NCBI RefSeq assembly: GCF_016482825.1
Contig: NZ_JAEMNV010000015.1
Location: 1-45,648, forward strand
Source of the DNA: Antrihabitans stalagmiti
GTDB lineage: Bacteria > Actinomycetota > Actinomycetes > Mycobacteriales > Mycobacteriaceae
Length of the DNA: 45,648 bases
Direction: 5' to 3'
Part shown: in pieces, positions 1-11,276 of the stretch
How the letters are laid out: each line of letters opens with the position of its first letter
Position numbering within the stretch: position 1 is the first letter of the stretch
Position numbers and translations under genes: made by a program
The notes under the pieces: model-generated
Told to the model about the DNA's origin: nothing
Database searches by the model: none
The model's input: only the letters and a program-made list of their open reading frames with translations

Positions 1-75
1 AACCCGGAAGCTAAGCCTGTCAGCGCCGATGGTACTGCACCCGCCAGGGTGTGGGAGAGTAGGACACCGCCGAAC
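1..75 (+). rRNA. rrf: 5S ribosomal RNA, 3' part only
   Basis: The window opens inside a 5S rRNA gene. The stretch from AACCCGGAAGC through GTGTGGGAGAGTAGG to CACCGCCG is the conserved 3' half of bacterial 5S rRNA (loop C/helix III side and the closing helix). The 5' part lies before base 1. The end at about 75 is judged from the usual 5S 3' terminus and is good to a few bases. A perfect terminator follows within 10 bases, so this is the last gene of an rrn operon. Confidence 0.93.
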
Positions 76-84
76 ATACTTTCC

Positions 85-120
85 GAAAGGGGACCCAGAC
101 AACTGGGTCCCCTTTCGTCA
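85..120 (+). terminator. Rho-independent terminator of the rrn operon
   Basis: Bases 85-98 (GAAAGGGGACCCAG) pair perfectly with 103-116 around a 4-base ACAA loop, giving a 14-bp stem with a CCCC/GGGG core. The 3' arm ends in TTTC and is followed by a short T-containing tail (CGTCATTTG). It lies right after the 5S 3' end. The stem is symmetric, but no gene arrives from the right, so it serves the rrn transcript. Confidence 0.9.
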
Positions 121-240
121 TTTGTGCCTAAAATTGACTAACGAACTTCGAATTGCTCGATACGGCATTGGCTGAATATCGAACACTAATCTTCAATTAC
201 AGAGCGGTTCAACAACAGAGCGGCGCGAGAGGAATCGACT

Positions 241-1218
241 GTGACGGACCGAAGTGGCGATCGCAAGTCCTTCCGTGGGGGAAATTCATCGAGCGGGCGC
301 AACAGCCGTGATGGTGCACCGGGAGATCGCGGCGGCAGCAACAGCACTGGCGGTGCAGGCCGAACAGGCGGCGCAGCAGGTGGTCGTGGTGGTTCCTACG
401 GCGGCAATCGACAGGGCGGTGCTGGTCAAGGCGGATCTGGCCAAGGTGGCGGACCCCGTCAGGACGGTCCTCGTCGTCGCGGTGGCGAAGGCGGATTCGC
501 GGGCCGTTCGGGTGACAGCTCGGCCGGACGCCGGCCACCGCGCCCCGAAGAGCCCGACCTACCAGACGACATCACACCGAGCGACCTCGACGCCGTTGTA
601 CGTCGCGATCTGCTCAGCCTCGACAAGTCGAATGCCGAAGCTGTTGCACGCCACCTGGTGATGGTCGCCAATCTGCTCGACGACGACCCGCGCCTCGCAC
701 TTGCACACGCTCGAGCCGCACGGCAGCGGGCGGGTCGAATTGCTGTCGTACGCGAAACTGCAGGCGTGGCTGCCTACCACGCCGGCGAGTGGGCCGAAGC
801 GTTGTCCGAACTGCGCGCCGCACGCCGAATGGCAGGCGGTCCAGGACTTTTGGCTGTCATGGCCGATTGCGAACGCGGCCTCGGCCGCCCCGAACGTGCC
901 ATCGAGCTCGGTCGTAGCGACGAAGCCCGCGCACTGACCGGCGACGATGCAAGCGAACTGCGGATCGTCGTTGCAGGTGCTCGGATGGACCTCGGCGAAT
1001 ACGACCAAGCCGTCGTGACACTGCAGACCGCAGACCTGGATCCAGCTCGAACGGGTCCTGGACCTGCGCGCCTTTTCTATGCCTACGCCGATGCGCTCGT
1101 CGCGGCCGGGCGGACCGACGAGGGTGTCAAGTGGTTCCTCAACTCGGCGTCCGCGGATCTCGAGGGTGATACCGATGCGGAGGAGCGCGTCGCGGAACTG
1201 TCCGGCGGCGGCGAGTGA
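241..1218 (+). CDS. TPR-like protein with a Gly/Arg-rich disordered N-terminus (Rv1691-like)
   Basis: This 325-residue protein has two parts. Residues 1 to about 100 are low complexity, rich in Gly, Arg, Ser and Gln with RGG-like and GGxGQGG strings, and probably disordered. From about 110 onward it is Ala/Leu/Arg-rich helical sequence with TPR character (for example ARHLVMVANLLDDDPRLAL, then AYHAGEWAEALSELRAAR), which suggests a protein-binding scaffold. No catalytic motif is visible. The GTG start at 241 has a GAGAGGA ribosome site 6-12 bases upstream. Its stop overlaps the phosphatase start by 4 bp (GTGA), so it leads the operon. Position and architecture match the M. tuberculosis Rv1691 locus. 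The exact role is unknown. A weak promoter candidate (TTGACT at 134-139) lies upstream. Confidence 0.85.
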   Translation: MTDRSGDRKSFRGGNSSSGRNSRDGAPGDRGGSNSTGGAGRTGGAAGGRGGSYGGNRQGGAGQGGSGQGGGPRQDGPRRRGGEGGFAGRSGDSSAGRRPPRPEEPDLPDDITPSDLDAVVRRDLLSLDKSNAEAVARHLVMVANLLDDDPRLALAHARAARQRAGRIAVVRETAGVAAYHAGEWAEALSELRAARRMAGGPGLLAVMADCERGLGRPERAIELGRSDEARALTGDDASELRIVVAGARMDLGEYDQAVVTLQTADLDPARTGPGPARLFYAYADALVAAGRTDEGVKWFLNSASADLEGDTDAEERVAELSGGGE

Positions 1219-2246
1219 CATCTTCTGCGCTGCGGCAGGGCTACGAATGCCTACTGCTCGATCTCGACGGCACGCTGTACCGGGGGAGCGGCGTAGTGCC
1301 AGGCGCTGTGCAGGCACTCGAAGGGTCAACTGAGCGACTGCTTTTCGTCACCAACAATGCCAGCAAAAGCCCGGCGGCCGTCGCGCGCCACCTGTCCGAC
1401 CTCGGATTCGTCGCGTCGAAAGACGACGTGGTGACGAGTTCGCAGGCAGCTGCGCGACTGCTCGCCGAGCGTCTCGAACCAGGATCGAAGGTGCTGATCG
1501 TAGGCACGCAGGCACTGGCCGACGAGGTAGAACTTCTCGGCCTCGTTGCTGTCCGGAGCGCGGACGACGAGCCTGCCGCTGTCGTGCAAGGGCATTCGAC
1601 GGAGACAGCGTGGCCCGCTCTCGCCGAGGCTGCCTATGCAATCAGGGCCGGCGCGCCGTGGATCGCGACCAATACCGACGCCACGCTCCCGACCGAACGT
1701 GGACTCGCTCCAGGCAACGGTTCGCTGGTCGCTGCTTTGCGCGCCGCGACCGATCGCGACCCCATCGTCGCGGGTAAGCCTGCTGCGCCACTGCTCGAAG
1801 ATGCATTGCAGCGCAGTGGGACTCGCTCTGCGATGGTCGTCGGAGATCGGCTCGACACCGACATCGAGGGTGCCAACACGGTCGGTCTCGACTCGCTTCT
1901 CGTCCTTTCGGGCGTCAGTACCGCGGACGACCTCCTGCGAGCACTGCCCGACCGCCGACCCACGTATCTTGCGTTCTCGCTTGCGTCGCTCGATCAACCG
2001 AGCGTGGACCCTGGCGACAGCTGGTCTGCGAAGTTCACCGGATCCGATATCGAACTGTCCGGTTCGGGGGATGCGATCGCTGCTCTGGCTGTGACCGCCG
2101 CGATAGCGTGGGCGCACCCCGAGTTCGGAGCGGTCGTCACATCGTCGCCGGAAGCCGAGGACGCCGTCCGATCGTGGACGAACCCGTCGGATCGCACGTC
2201 CACGCTGGCCGTTTCGTTGCCAGCACCGCTTCGCGATATCGACTAG
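1215..2246 (+). CDS. HAD-superfamily phosphatase, glycerol-3-phosphate phosphatase type
   Basis: This 343-residue HAD-IIA protein is the positional counterpart of M. tuberculosis Rv1692, reported as a glycerol-3-phosphate phosphatase involved in lipid polar-head recycling. The nucleophile motif DLDGT (D16, D18) is near the N-terminus. The Thr-Asn motif FVTNNASKS lies about 25 residues further on, and GDRLDTDIEGA supplies the C-terminal Mg-binding acidic motif. After about residue 250 the sequence leaves the HAD fold and forms an extra C-terminal domain of about 90 residues, as in the mycobacterial protein. The GTG start overlaps the upstream stop (GTGA), so translation is coupled. The HAD assignment is certain; the substrate is inferred from synteny. 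Confidence 0.88.
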   Translation: MTSSALRQGYECLLLDLDGTLYRGSGVVPGAVQALEGSTERLLFVTNNASKSPAAVARHLSDLGFVASKDDVVTSSQAAARLLAERLEPGSKVLIVGTQALADEVELLGLVAVRSADDEPAAVVQGHSTETAWPALAEAAYAIRAGAPWIATNTDATLPTERGLAPGNGSLVAALRAATDRDPIVAGKPAAPLLEDALQRSGTRSAMVVGDRLDTDIEGANTVGLDSLLVLSGVSTADDLLRALPDRRPTYLAFSLASLDQPSVDPGDSWSAKFTGSDIELSGSGDAIAALAVTAAIAWAHPEFGAVVTSSPEAEDAVRSWTNPSDRTSTLAVSLPAPLRDID

Positions 2247-2251
2247 CGTTG

Positions 2252-2500
2252 ATGCCGATGAGCATGCCGACACCTCGACCAGGACACCATCTGCCCGGAC
2301 CAAACCACCCGGGCGATCCGACCATGTCGTTTGCAGATCCGCACGAAGTACGTGCTGAGGTCGAAGCCCTGCTCGGTCGGCTCGGTACCTCGACGCTCGA
2401 AGACGGAACGCGGCTCGAGACCATTCCCGAGCAGGCGAAAATCTTGGAACAGGCGCACGACGTGTTGGTCGCGGCGCTGGCCACCGTGGACAAGATCTGA
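2252..2500 (+). CDS. Small conserved protein between the HAD phosphatase and tlyA (Rv1693-like)
   Basis: This short acidic protein is about 82 residues from the ATG at 2252; in-frame ATGs at 2258, 2264 and 2324 are alternatives. Its N-terminal 25 residues are Pro-rich. The remainder is one amphipathic helical stretch (EVRAEVEALLGRLG, later IPEQAKILEQAHDVLVAAL) ending in TVDKI, and looks like a small helical hairpin. No ribosome site is strong, so the start is uncertain. The stop lies 1 bp before the tlyA GTG. A short hypothetical gene sits at the same place in mycobacteria. No function is known to me. Confidence 0.65.
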   Translation: MPMSMPTPRPGHHLPGPNHPGDPTMSFADPHEVRAEVEALLGRLGTSTLEDGTRLETIPEQAKILEQAHDVLVAALATVDKI

Positions 2501-2501
2501 G

Positions 2502-3326
2502 GTGGTCCGGCGGGCGCGGGTCGACGCCGAGCTGGTGCGGAGAGGTCTTGCGCGCTCGCGCGAGCATGCTGTGGAGCTGATCGGCTCCGGTCGAGTCCTC
2601 ATCGGCGGCTCGGTGGCATCCAAGGCAGCGACGGCGGTAGAGCCAGGTACCCCCTTGCTCGTCAAGGACATCCCGGACGAAGTGTCCTGGGCATCGCGAG
2701 GTGCGCACAAACTACTCGGTGCGCTCGCGGCCTTCGAACCACACGGGCTCAGCGTCCACGGCAAGCGATGCCTCGACGCGGGAGCCTCGACGGGCGGATT
2801 CACCGATGTTCTTCTCCAGCGTGGCGCGTCCGAGGTTGTCGCCGTCGACGTCGGCTACGGCCAGTTGGTGTGGCGCCTGCAGTCCGACGAACGAGTTCGC
2901 GTTCTCGACAGAACCAACGTCCGTTCGATCGACGCCGACGCGATCGGGGGAGCCGTCGAAGTCGTTGTATCCGATCTGTCCTTCATCTCGTTGAGCTTGG
3001 TGCTACCCGCGCTGGCGGCCTGCGTCGCTCCGAACGCCGACCTGGTTCCGATGGTCAAACCGCAGTTCGAAGTCGGCAAAGAGCGGGTCGGCGCCGGTGG
3101 CGTCGTGCGTGACCCGGCATTGCGGGCCGAAGTGGTTCTCGACGTTGCGAAATCTGCTGCTGCCCTTGGCCTCCGGACGCTCGGCGTGGTCGCAAGTCCG
3201 CTGCCTGGCCCGTCCGGCAATGTCGAATACTTCTTGTGGCTCCGCGCCGGTGCAACGCAGGATCCCGACGACGAGACACGAGTATCTGCACTTATCGCCA
3301 CAGCGATCCAGGAGGGTCCACAGTGA
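2502..3326 (+). CDS. tlyA: 16S/23S rRNA 2'-O-methyltransferase TlyA
   Basis: TlyA methylates the 2'-OH of C1409 in 16S rRNA and C1920 in 23S rRNA. In mycobacteria its loss gives capreomycin and viomycin resistance. The protein is 274 residues, against 268 in M. tuberculosis. An S4 RNA-binding domain fills residues 1-60 ([17 protein letters not shown], then [10 protein letters not shown]). The FtsJ-like SAM domain begins near WASRGAHKL and has the SAM-binding [15 protein letters not shown] motif and [10 protein letters not shown]. The frame is open further upstream, but homology begins at GTG 2502, which makes the gene follow the previous stop by 1 bp. It overlaps the NAD kinase start by GTGA. 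Confidence 0.95.
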   Translation: MVRRARVDAELVRRGLARSREHAVELIGSGRVLIGGSVASKAATAVEPGTPLLVKDIPDEVSWASRGAHKLLGALAAFEPHGLSVHGKRCLDAGASTGGFTDVLLQRGASEVVAVDVGYGQLVWRLQSDERVRVLDRTNVRSIDADAIGGAVEVVVSDLSFISLSLVLPALAACVAPNADLVPMVKPQFEVGKERVGAGGVVRDPALRAEVVLDVAKSAAALGLRTLGVVASPLPGPSGNVEYFLWLRAGATQDPDDETRVSALIATAIQEGPQ

Positions 3327-4264
3327 ACGAGTCGGCGCAGGAGCGTCGGGAGATTCTGGTGGTTGCGCACCCCGGTCGCACCGACATCTCCGACACCGCG
3401 CACCGGGTTGCGAAGATCTTTGCCGATGCAGGCATCGCGATCCGAGTGCTCGCGGACGAGGCATACAGCACGCAGATGGAGCAGAGTCCGGACGAGGAGT
3501 CGGGCACGTCGGCTCGGCGTGTGACAGTTGTCGAAGCAAAGCCCGACGCCGCGGTCGGGTGTGAAATGGTCCTCGTACTCGGCGGCGACGGCACCTTTCT
3601 CCGTGCCGCCGAACTCGCGCAGGTGGCGTCGATCCCGGTGCTCGGAATCAACCTCGGCCGGATCGGTTTCCTGACGGAGGCCGAGGCAGAACATTTGGAT
3701 GTTGCACTCGCACAGGTTGTTCGGCGTGACTACCGGGTCGAGAAGCGGATGACGATCGATGTCGTGGTCACCCTCGACGACGAGGTCGTCGACCGTGGGT
3801 GGGCGCTGAACGAAGCGAGCATCGAAAACGAGTCGCGGCTCGGGGTGCTCGAGGTTGTTCTCGAAGTCGACGGTAGGCCCGTGTCTGCTTTCGGGTGCGA
3901 CGGCGTGCTCATCTCGACTCCGACGGGGTCGACGGCATACGCGTTTTCGGCCGGTGGACCTGTCGTGTGGCCCGAACTCGAAGCGATACTCGTCATCCCG
4001 AGCAACGCCCACGCACTGTTCGCTCGTCCGTTGGTCACCAGCCCGGAATCGGTGATCGCCGTCGAATCCGTTGCGACAGGCCACGATGCGTTGGTGTTTC
4101 TCGACGGACGTCGGACTATGAAACTGCCCCGCGGTGGACGAGTCGAAGCCGTGCGGGGCAGCAATCCGGTGCGGTGGGTACGGCTGGACTCAGCGCCGTT
4201 CGCCGATCGGATGGTTCGTAAATTCGAGCTGCCCGTCACGGGTTGGCGCGGAAGGAAGAATTAA
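3323..4264 (+). CDS. nadK: NAD kinase
   Basis: This ATP/polyphosphate-dependent NAD kinase makes NADP in the cytoplasm. The protein is 313 residues, close to the mycobacterial enzyme (307). It carries the diagnostic GGDGT motif at residues 87-91, followed by [12 protein letters not shown], and the second conserved block [16 protein letters not shown] of the NAD-binding domain. The GTG start at 3323 has a strong GGAGGG ribosome site at 3311-3316 and overlaps the tlyA stop. recN starts 3 bp after its stop. The tlyA-nadK-recN order is conserved across actinobacteria and many firmicutes. Confidence 0.97.
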   Translation: MNESAQERREILVVAHPGRTDISDTAHRVAKIFADAGIAIRVLADEAYSTQMEQSPDEESGTSARRVTVVEAKPDAAVGCEMVLVLGGDGTFLRAAELAQVASIPVLGINLGRIGFLTEAEAEHLDVALAQVVRRDYRVEKRMTIDVVVTLDDEVVDRGWALNEASIENESRLGVLEVVLEVDGRPVSAFGCDGVLISTPTGSTAYAFSAGGPVVWPELEAILVIPSNAHALFARPLVTSPESVIAVESVATGHDALVFLDGRRTMKLPRGGRVEAVRGSNPVRWVRLDSAPFADRMVRKFELPVTGWRGRKN

Positions 4265-4267
4265 CAA

Positions 4268-6043
4268 GTGCTAGCGGAAATTCGGATCGATGGACTCGGC
4301 GTCATCTCGAAGGCGAGTGCTCAATTCCACGAGGGGTTGACGGTTCTCACCGGCGAGACAGGCGCAGGTAAGACGATGGTCGTCACGAGTCTGCACCTGT
4401 TGAGCGGCGCCCGCGCCGACCCGGGTCGAGTGCGACTCGGTGCGACGCGTGCGGTTGTGGAGGGACGCTTCACGATCGACGACGTGCACGAGGCCGCACA
4501 GACGGAGGTCGCTCGTGTGCTCGAAGCGACGGGCGGCGAGGCCGACGAAGACGGCAGCATCATCGCGTTACGAACGGTCGGCAGCGACGGCAGGTCGCGC
4601 GCGCATCTCGGCGGTCGCAGCGTTCCGGCAGGCGTGCTTTCGGAGTTCACAAGTCCGCTGCTGACCGTGCACGGCCAGAACGATCAGCTCCGACTGCTGA
4701 AGCCGGAGCAGCAGCGAAACGCTCTCGACCGGTTCGCTGCCGATTCGGTCGGTCCACTGGTGACCAAATATGTGGCGCTGCGTCGGAAGTGGCTCGATGC
4801 CCGGACCCAGTTGCTCGAGCGAACTCAGAAAAGCCGCGAACTCGCGCAGGAAGCTGACAGGCTCCAATTCGCATTGACCGAGATCGACAACGTTGCTGCG
4901 CAACCCGGCGAAGACGTGACGATCGTCGGCGAGGTGCGCAGGCTCAGCGAATTGGATTCGCTGCGTGAGGCGGCAACGGGTGCGCAGGGCGCTCTGGTTG
5001 GTGCGGATGCGGATTTCGGTCCGTCCTCCGACGCCGACGGTGCTCTCGACCTTCTCGGTTCGGCACGGTCGAAGGTGGAGAGCATCGAGGATCCGGCGTT
5101 GCGGGCGTTGGGGCCGCGCTTGGACGAGGCGATCGCGATCGTCAGCGATCTCTCTGCGGAATTGACCTCGTACCTGGCGGATCTGCCGTCGGACCCGAAC
5201 GCCCTCGACACGTTGCTGACACGTCAAGCAGAGCTGAAGCAGTTGACGCGAAAGTACGCAGCCGACGTCGACGGCGTGCTCGCGTGGGCGGATGACGCCC
5301 GCGAGCGGTTGACCAAGATCGACGTCTCCGCCGAAGCGCTCGCAGATCTCGCGACGAAAGTGGACGAGAACGCAGCAGCGCTTTCGGTTGCAGCGACGAA
5401 GCTGACCGCCGCACGCGTCAAGGCCGCAGCGAAGTTGTCGAAGGCGGTCAGCACCGAGCTCGGCGGCCTGGCCATGGGCAAAGCCCGCCTCGAGGTCGAG
5501 GTCCGCGAACTGCCTGCGGGACCACAGGATTCGGCACCCCTGGTCATCGACGGCCGCGACGTGCATGCCGGTTCCGCGGGTGTCGACGAGGTCGAGTTCA
5601 GGTTGTCTGCTCATTCCGGAGCGCAATCGCTCCCGATCAGCAAAAGCGCATCGGGCGGTGAGTTGTCGCGCGTCATGTTGGCGCTGGAGGTTGTGCTCGC
5701 GGGTTCGGACCGTGGGGCGACGATGGTGTTCGACGAGGTCGATGCCGGCGTCGGTGGCCGAGCAGCGGTCGAGATCGGTCGCAGGCTCGCGCGTCTGGCG
5801 CGCACCCACCAGGTGATCGTCGTGACGCACCTACCGCAGGTGGCTGCATTCGCCGACACGCACCTTGTGGTCGACAAGTCCGACAACGCCAAAGGGGTTG
5901 TCAACAGCGGTGTGAAAGCGCTGACCGACGAAGAGCGGGTAAAAGAGCTGGCACGGATGCTGGCCGGCCTCGATGACACCGAGACCGGCCGCGCCCACGC
6001 CGAGGAACTGCTGGCTACGGCGAACGCCGAGCGTTGTGCCTGA
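4268..6043 (+). CDS. recN: DNA repair protein RecN
   Basis: RecN is an SMC-like ATPase that acts early in recombinational repair of double-strand breaks. The 591 residues show the expected layout: Walker A GETGAGKT at 29-36, a long central coiled coil (roughly 160-370, rich in Glu, Arg, Ala and Leu), the ABC signature SGGELSR and Walker B MVFDEVDAGVGG, then VIVVTHLPQVAAFAD with the switch His. The GTG start at 4268 follows a GGAAGGA ribosome site. No actinobacterial SOS box was noticed directly upstream, which fits its place inside an operon. It converges with the SRPBCC gene, 13 bp away. Confidence 0.97.
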   Translation: MLAEIRIDGLGVISKASAQFHEGLTVLTGETGAGKTMVVTSLHLLSGARADPGRVRLGATRAVVEGRFTIDDVHEAAQTEVARVLEATGGEADEDGSIIALRTVGSDGRSRAHLGGRSVPAGVLSEFTSPLLTVHGQNDQLRLLKPEQQRNALDRFAADSVGPLVTKYVALRRKWLDARTQLLERTQKSRELAQEADRLQFALTEIDNVAAQPGEDVTIVGEVRRLSELDSLREAATGAQGALVGADADFGPSSDADGALDLLGSARSKVESIEDPALRALGPRLDEAIAIVSDLSAELTSYLADLPSDPNALDTLLTRQAELKQLTRKYAADVDGVLAWADDARERLTKIDVSAEALADLATKVDENAAALSVAATKLTAARVKAAAKLSKAVSTELGGLAMGKARLEVEVRELPAGPQDSAPLVIDGRDVHAGSAGVDEVEFRLSAHSGAQSLPISKSASGGELSRVMLALEVVLAGSDRGATMVFDEVDAGVGGRAAVEIGRRLARLARTHQVIVVTHLPQVAAFADTHLVVDKSDNAKGVVNSGVKALTDEERVKELARMLAGLDDTETGRAHAEELLATANAERCA

Positions 6044-6056
6044 ACAGCTGGCCTGA

Positions 6057-6485
6057 TCAGGCCCGCTTCGCTGCTTCCTTGCGTGCACCGGAGACGAATG
6101 CACCGATGAGCGCCTTCAGGCCGAGCGAGAGCACCTTGCTTGGAACGGGCAGCTTGGGCTCGGATTCCATCGTGTAGACGACGCGGGTGCCGTTGGCGGC
6201 ATCGGTGAACGCGATCGTTCCGACGTGGCGCTTGACCGGTGCGCCTGCCACGATCTTGTAGACGATCCGCTCACCGGGGACCAGATCGATGATCTGCTCC
6301 GATACGCCGACCGGGCCGAGGCCGAGGAAGTGCACAGCGCCGACGCCCTGGCGTTCGGTGGTGCCTGCGGACTTGAGCCGGGTCGAGATCGGCAGGAAGT
6401 CGCCGTTGTTCTCACGGTCGGCGAAGATGCTGTAAACGACGTCACGTGGTGCTTCGATCACGGTGTCGACGGTGTAGCTGGCCAT
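6057..6485 (-). CDS. SRPBCC (START/polyketide-cyclase-like) family protein
   Basis: This 142-residue single-domain protein has the helix-grip fold pattern. It opens with a strand and VIEAPRDVVYSIFADREN, typical of polyketide cyclase/dehydrase and ribosome-associated toxin RatA-like SRPBCC proteins. Later it has VGVSEQIIDLVPGERIVYKI and a long C-terminal helix ending KEAAKRA. Such proteins bind hydrophobic ligands; the ligand here cannot be told. The ATG start has an AAAGGA ribosome site. It is the only gene on the minus strand inside the syntenic core, between recN and steA, where M. tuberculosis has no gene in this orientation as far as I recall, so it looks like a lineage-specific insertion. 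Confidence 0.88.
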   Translation of the reverse strand: MASYTVDTVIEAPRDVVYSIFADRENNGDFLPISTRLKSAGTTERQGVGAVHFLGLGPVGVSEQIIDLVPGERIVYKIVAGAPVKRHVGTIAFTDAANGTRVVYTMESEPKLPVPSKVLSLGLKALIGAFVSGARKEAAKRA

Positions 6486-6633
6486 CTGAATCCTTTCGAA
6501 GAGTCGGCTCAGCCTATCCAGGCCGGCTCGAGCCTGGATTTCGGTCGATCAGTTGGTGCCCATGTGACTGATGTGGTAGTTGATTCGGCGCGCCTCCACG
6601 ATCTGGAGGTGTACCACGGCCATCATCGTGGTC

Positions 6634-7818
6634 ATGAAACTTGCGGCGTTGTTGTCCCGAAGCACCGAGTCGCTGCCCGGAGTCAGCGGCATTGCCAGAG
6701 TCGATCGCAACACCGCCCGGCTGCTGCGCCGGGTGGGTCCGGGCGACATCGTGATCCTCGACGAACTCGACCTCGACCGAATCACCGCTGATGCACTCGT
6801 CGAAGCCGGCGTGCTCGCGGTGGTCAACGCGTCGCCGTCGATCTCGGGGCGATACCCCAACCTCGGTCCGGAGGTCGTTGTCGCCAACGGCATCTCGCTG
6901 ATCGATGCGACCAACGACGACGTCTTCAAGAAGGTCAAGGACGGTTCGAAGATCCGGCTCGACGAGGGCAATGTCTACGCGGGGGAGCGTCGTCTCGCCG
7001 AGGGACGTGAACTCACCGAAGCCGAGATCTCCGACCGAATGATCGAAGCCAAGAGTGGCCTCGCGGCGCACTTGGAAGCGTTCTCCGGCAACACGATCGA
7101 GTTCGTTCGTACCGAGAGCCCGCTGCTGATCGACGGCATCGGCGTTCCGGATATCGATCTCAATCTCAAGGACCGCCACGTTGTCGTCGTCGCCGACGGA
7201 CCCGATCACGTCGCCGACCTCAAGAACCTCAAGCCGTTCATCAAGGAATATGCACCGATTCTCATCGGCGTCGGAACTGCTGCCGACACGTTGATGAAGG
7301 CCGGCTACCGACCCGACCTCATCGTCGGCGATCCGGAAGACATCACGACCGCGACGTTGCGCAGCGGCGCCGAAGTTGTGCTTCCCGCCGACTCCGACGG
7401 CCACGCCAAGGGTCTCGAGCGGATCCAGGACCTCGGTATCGGTGCAGTCACCTTCCCCGCGTCAGGATCACCCGCTGACCTCGCGCTACTGCTCGCCGAC
7501 CACCACGGTGCAGCGTTGATCGTGACCGTCGGCGCAGCCGCGACGCTGGACGAATTCTTCGATCGTGGCCGCCGCGACAGCAATCCGGCGACCTTCCTGA
7601 CGCGCCTCAAGGTCGGCGCCAAACTGGTCGACGCAAAGGCGGTAGCGACGCTGTATCGCAGCCGAGTGTCCGGTGGTGCGATCGCACTGCTCATCATGGC
7701 CGCGCTCGTCGCCGTCATCGTCGCGCTCGTTGCGTCGAACATGGGTGGTGAGACGCTCGATTGGGCGATCGCAACCTGGAACAGCTTCGTCACGTGGGCG
7801 CAGGGGCTGCTCGAGTGA
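6634..7818 (+). CDS. steA: SteA, septal cell-wall hydrolysis regulator
   Basis: This is a homologue of M. tuberculosis Rv1697 and Corynebacterium SteA, which with SteB promotes peptidoglycan cleavage for daughter-cell separation. It is 394 residues. The N-terminus (LLSRSTESLPGVSGIARVDR) and the motif SGRYPNLGPE are strongly conserved. The middle has a thiamine-pyrophosphokinase-like fold (VGVGTAADTLMKAGYRPD, VGDPEDITT, LPADSDGHAKGLERIQDLG). One membrane helix lies near the C-terminus (about 350-372, IALLIMAALVAVIVALVAS) with a short tail outside. The start at ATG 6634 follows the mycobacterial protein; the in-frame GTG at 6628 is an alternative. It overlaps steB by GTGA. Confidence 0.92.
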   Translation: MKLAALLSRSTESLPGVSGIARVDRNTARLLRRVGPGDIVILDELDLDRITADALVEAGVLAVVNASPSISGRYPNLGPEVVVANGISLIDATNDDVFKKVKDGSKIRLDEGNVYAGERRLAEGRELTEAEISDRMIEAKSGLAAHLEAFSGNTIEFVRTESPLLIDGIGVPDIDLNLKDRHVVVVADGPDHVADLKNLKPFIKEYAPILIGVGTAADTLMKAGYRPDLIVGDPEDITTATLRSGAEVVLPADSDGHAKGLERIQDLGIGAVTFPASGSPADLALLLADHHGAALIVTVGAAATLDEFFDRGRRDSNPATFLTRLKVGAKLVDAKAVATLYRSRVSGGAIALLIMAALVAVIVALVASNMGGETLDWAIATWNSFVTWAQGLLE

Positions 7819-8750
7819 TATCGCTACGGCAACATGCGATTTCGATCGCTGGGATCTTTCTCGCACTTGCCATCGGGGTAGTGCTCGGGTCCCAGACGAT
7901 CGCATCCGGCGTGCTGTCCAGCCTGCGTGACGACAAAAGTGGCCTGCAAGGCACGGTCGACGAACTCGAAAACACGAACAACCAGCTACAGATCGCCCTC
8001 GGCTCGTCCGACAGTTTCGAAGCAGCGAACGCCGGTCGGATTCTGCAGAACGCCCTTGCTCAGCGGTCGGTCGTCATCTTCACGACACCGGACGCCGATC
8101 CTGCCGACCTCGACGGCATCGTGAAGTCCGTCGAGGCAGCGGGTGCAAGTGTCTCGGGCAGGGTCGGTCTCACGGACGCGTTCGTCGATCCTGCCAATGG
8201 CGATCGGCTCCGCACCACATTGACGAACGTCATTCCGGCCGGTGTGCAGTTGCGAACGGGTGCTGTCGATCAGGGCAGCATCGCGGGTGATCTGCTCGGG
8301 TCGGTTCTGCTGCTGAACCCCGAGACGGCGCAGCCACAAAGCTCGCCCGAGGAACTGACGCTCGCGCTGGACACGTTGCGCGGCGGTGGCTTCGTCGAAT
8401 ACGACCAGGTTCGGCCCGCGCAACTGGCCATAGTCCTCACCGGCGGCACGACAGGCGGCGAAGGCAACCGAGGCGCGATCGTGGCTCGTTTCGCCGGAGC
8501 GTTGGATTCGCGTGGAGCAGGCACCGTCCTCGCGGGCAGGCCAGGCTCGGCGGAGGGCAACGGCGCAATCGCCGTCGCGCGAGCCGATGCCGCACTCGCG
8601 TCGACGGCGTCCACGGTCGACAACGTCGATCGTGAGGCCGGACGCATCACGAGTGTGCTTGCGCTCCAAGAACAATTGACCGGTGCATCGGGTCGTTACG
8701 GCACGGGTCCGAAGGCGACCGCCGTGACGGTGGGGGCGCTGCCGAGCTAG
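7815..8750 (+). CDS. steB: SteB / MctB-type envelope protein
   Basis: This is a homologue of M. tuberculosis Rv1698, described as the copper transport protein MctB, and of Corynebacterium SteB, the partner of SteA in daughter-cell separation. It is 311 residues. The first 30 form an uncleaved signal anchor (SLRQHAISIAGIFLALAIG). A coiled coil follows (about 36-65, LQGTVDELENTNNQLQIAL) and then an outer alpha/beta domain with VVIFTTPDADP and VLTGGTTGGEGN. The GTG start overlaps the steA stop. Adjacency to steA favours the SteB role; a role in copper export remains possible. No cysteine-rich metal site is seen. Confidence 0.9.
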   Translation: MISLRQHAISIAGIFLALAIGVVLGSQTIASGVLSSLRDDKSGLQGTVDELENTNNQLQIALGSSDSFEAANAGRILQNALAQRSVVIFTTPDADPADLDGIVKSVEAAGASVSGRVGLTDAFVDPANGDRLRTTLTNVIPAGVQLRTGAVDQGSIAGDLLGSVLLLNPETAQPQSSPEELTLALDTLRGGGFVEYDQVRPAQLAIVLTGGTTGGEGNRGAIVARFAGALDSRGAGTVLAGRPGSAEGNGAIAVARADAALASTASTVDNVDREAGRITSVLALQEQLTGASGRYGTGPKATAVTVGALPS

Positions 8751-11275
<2,525 letters not shown>

Positions 11276-11276
11276 T

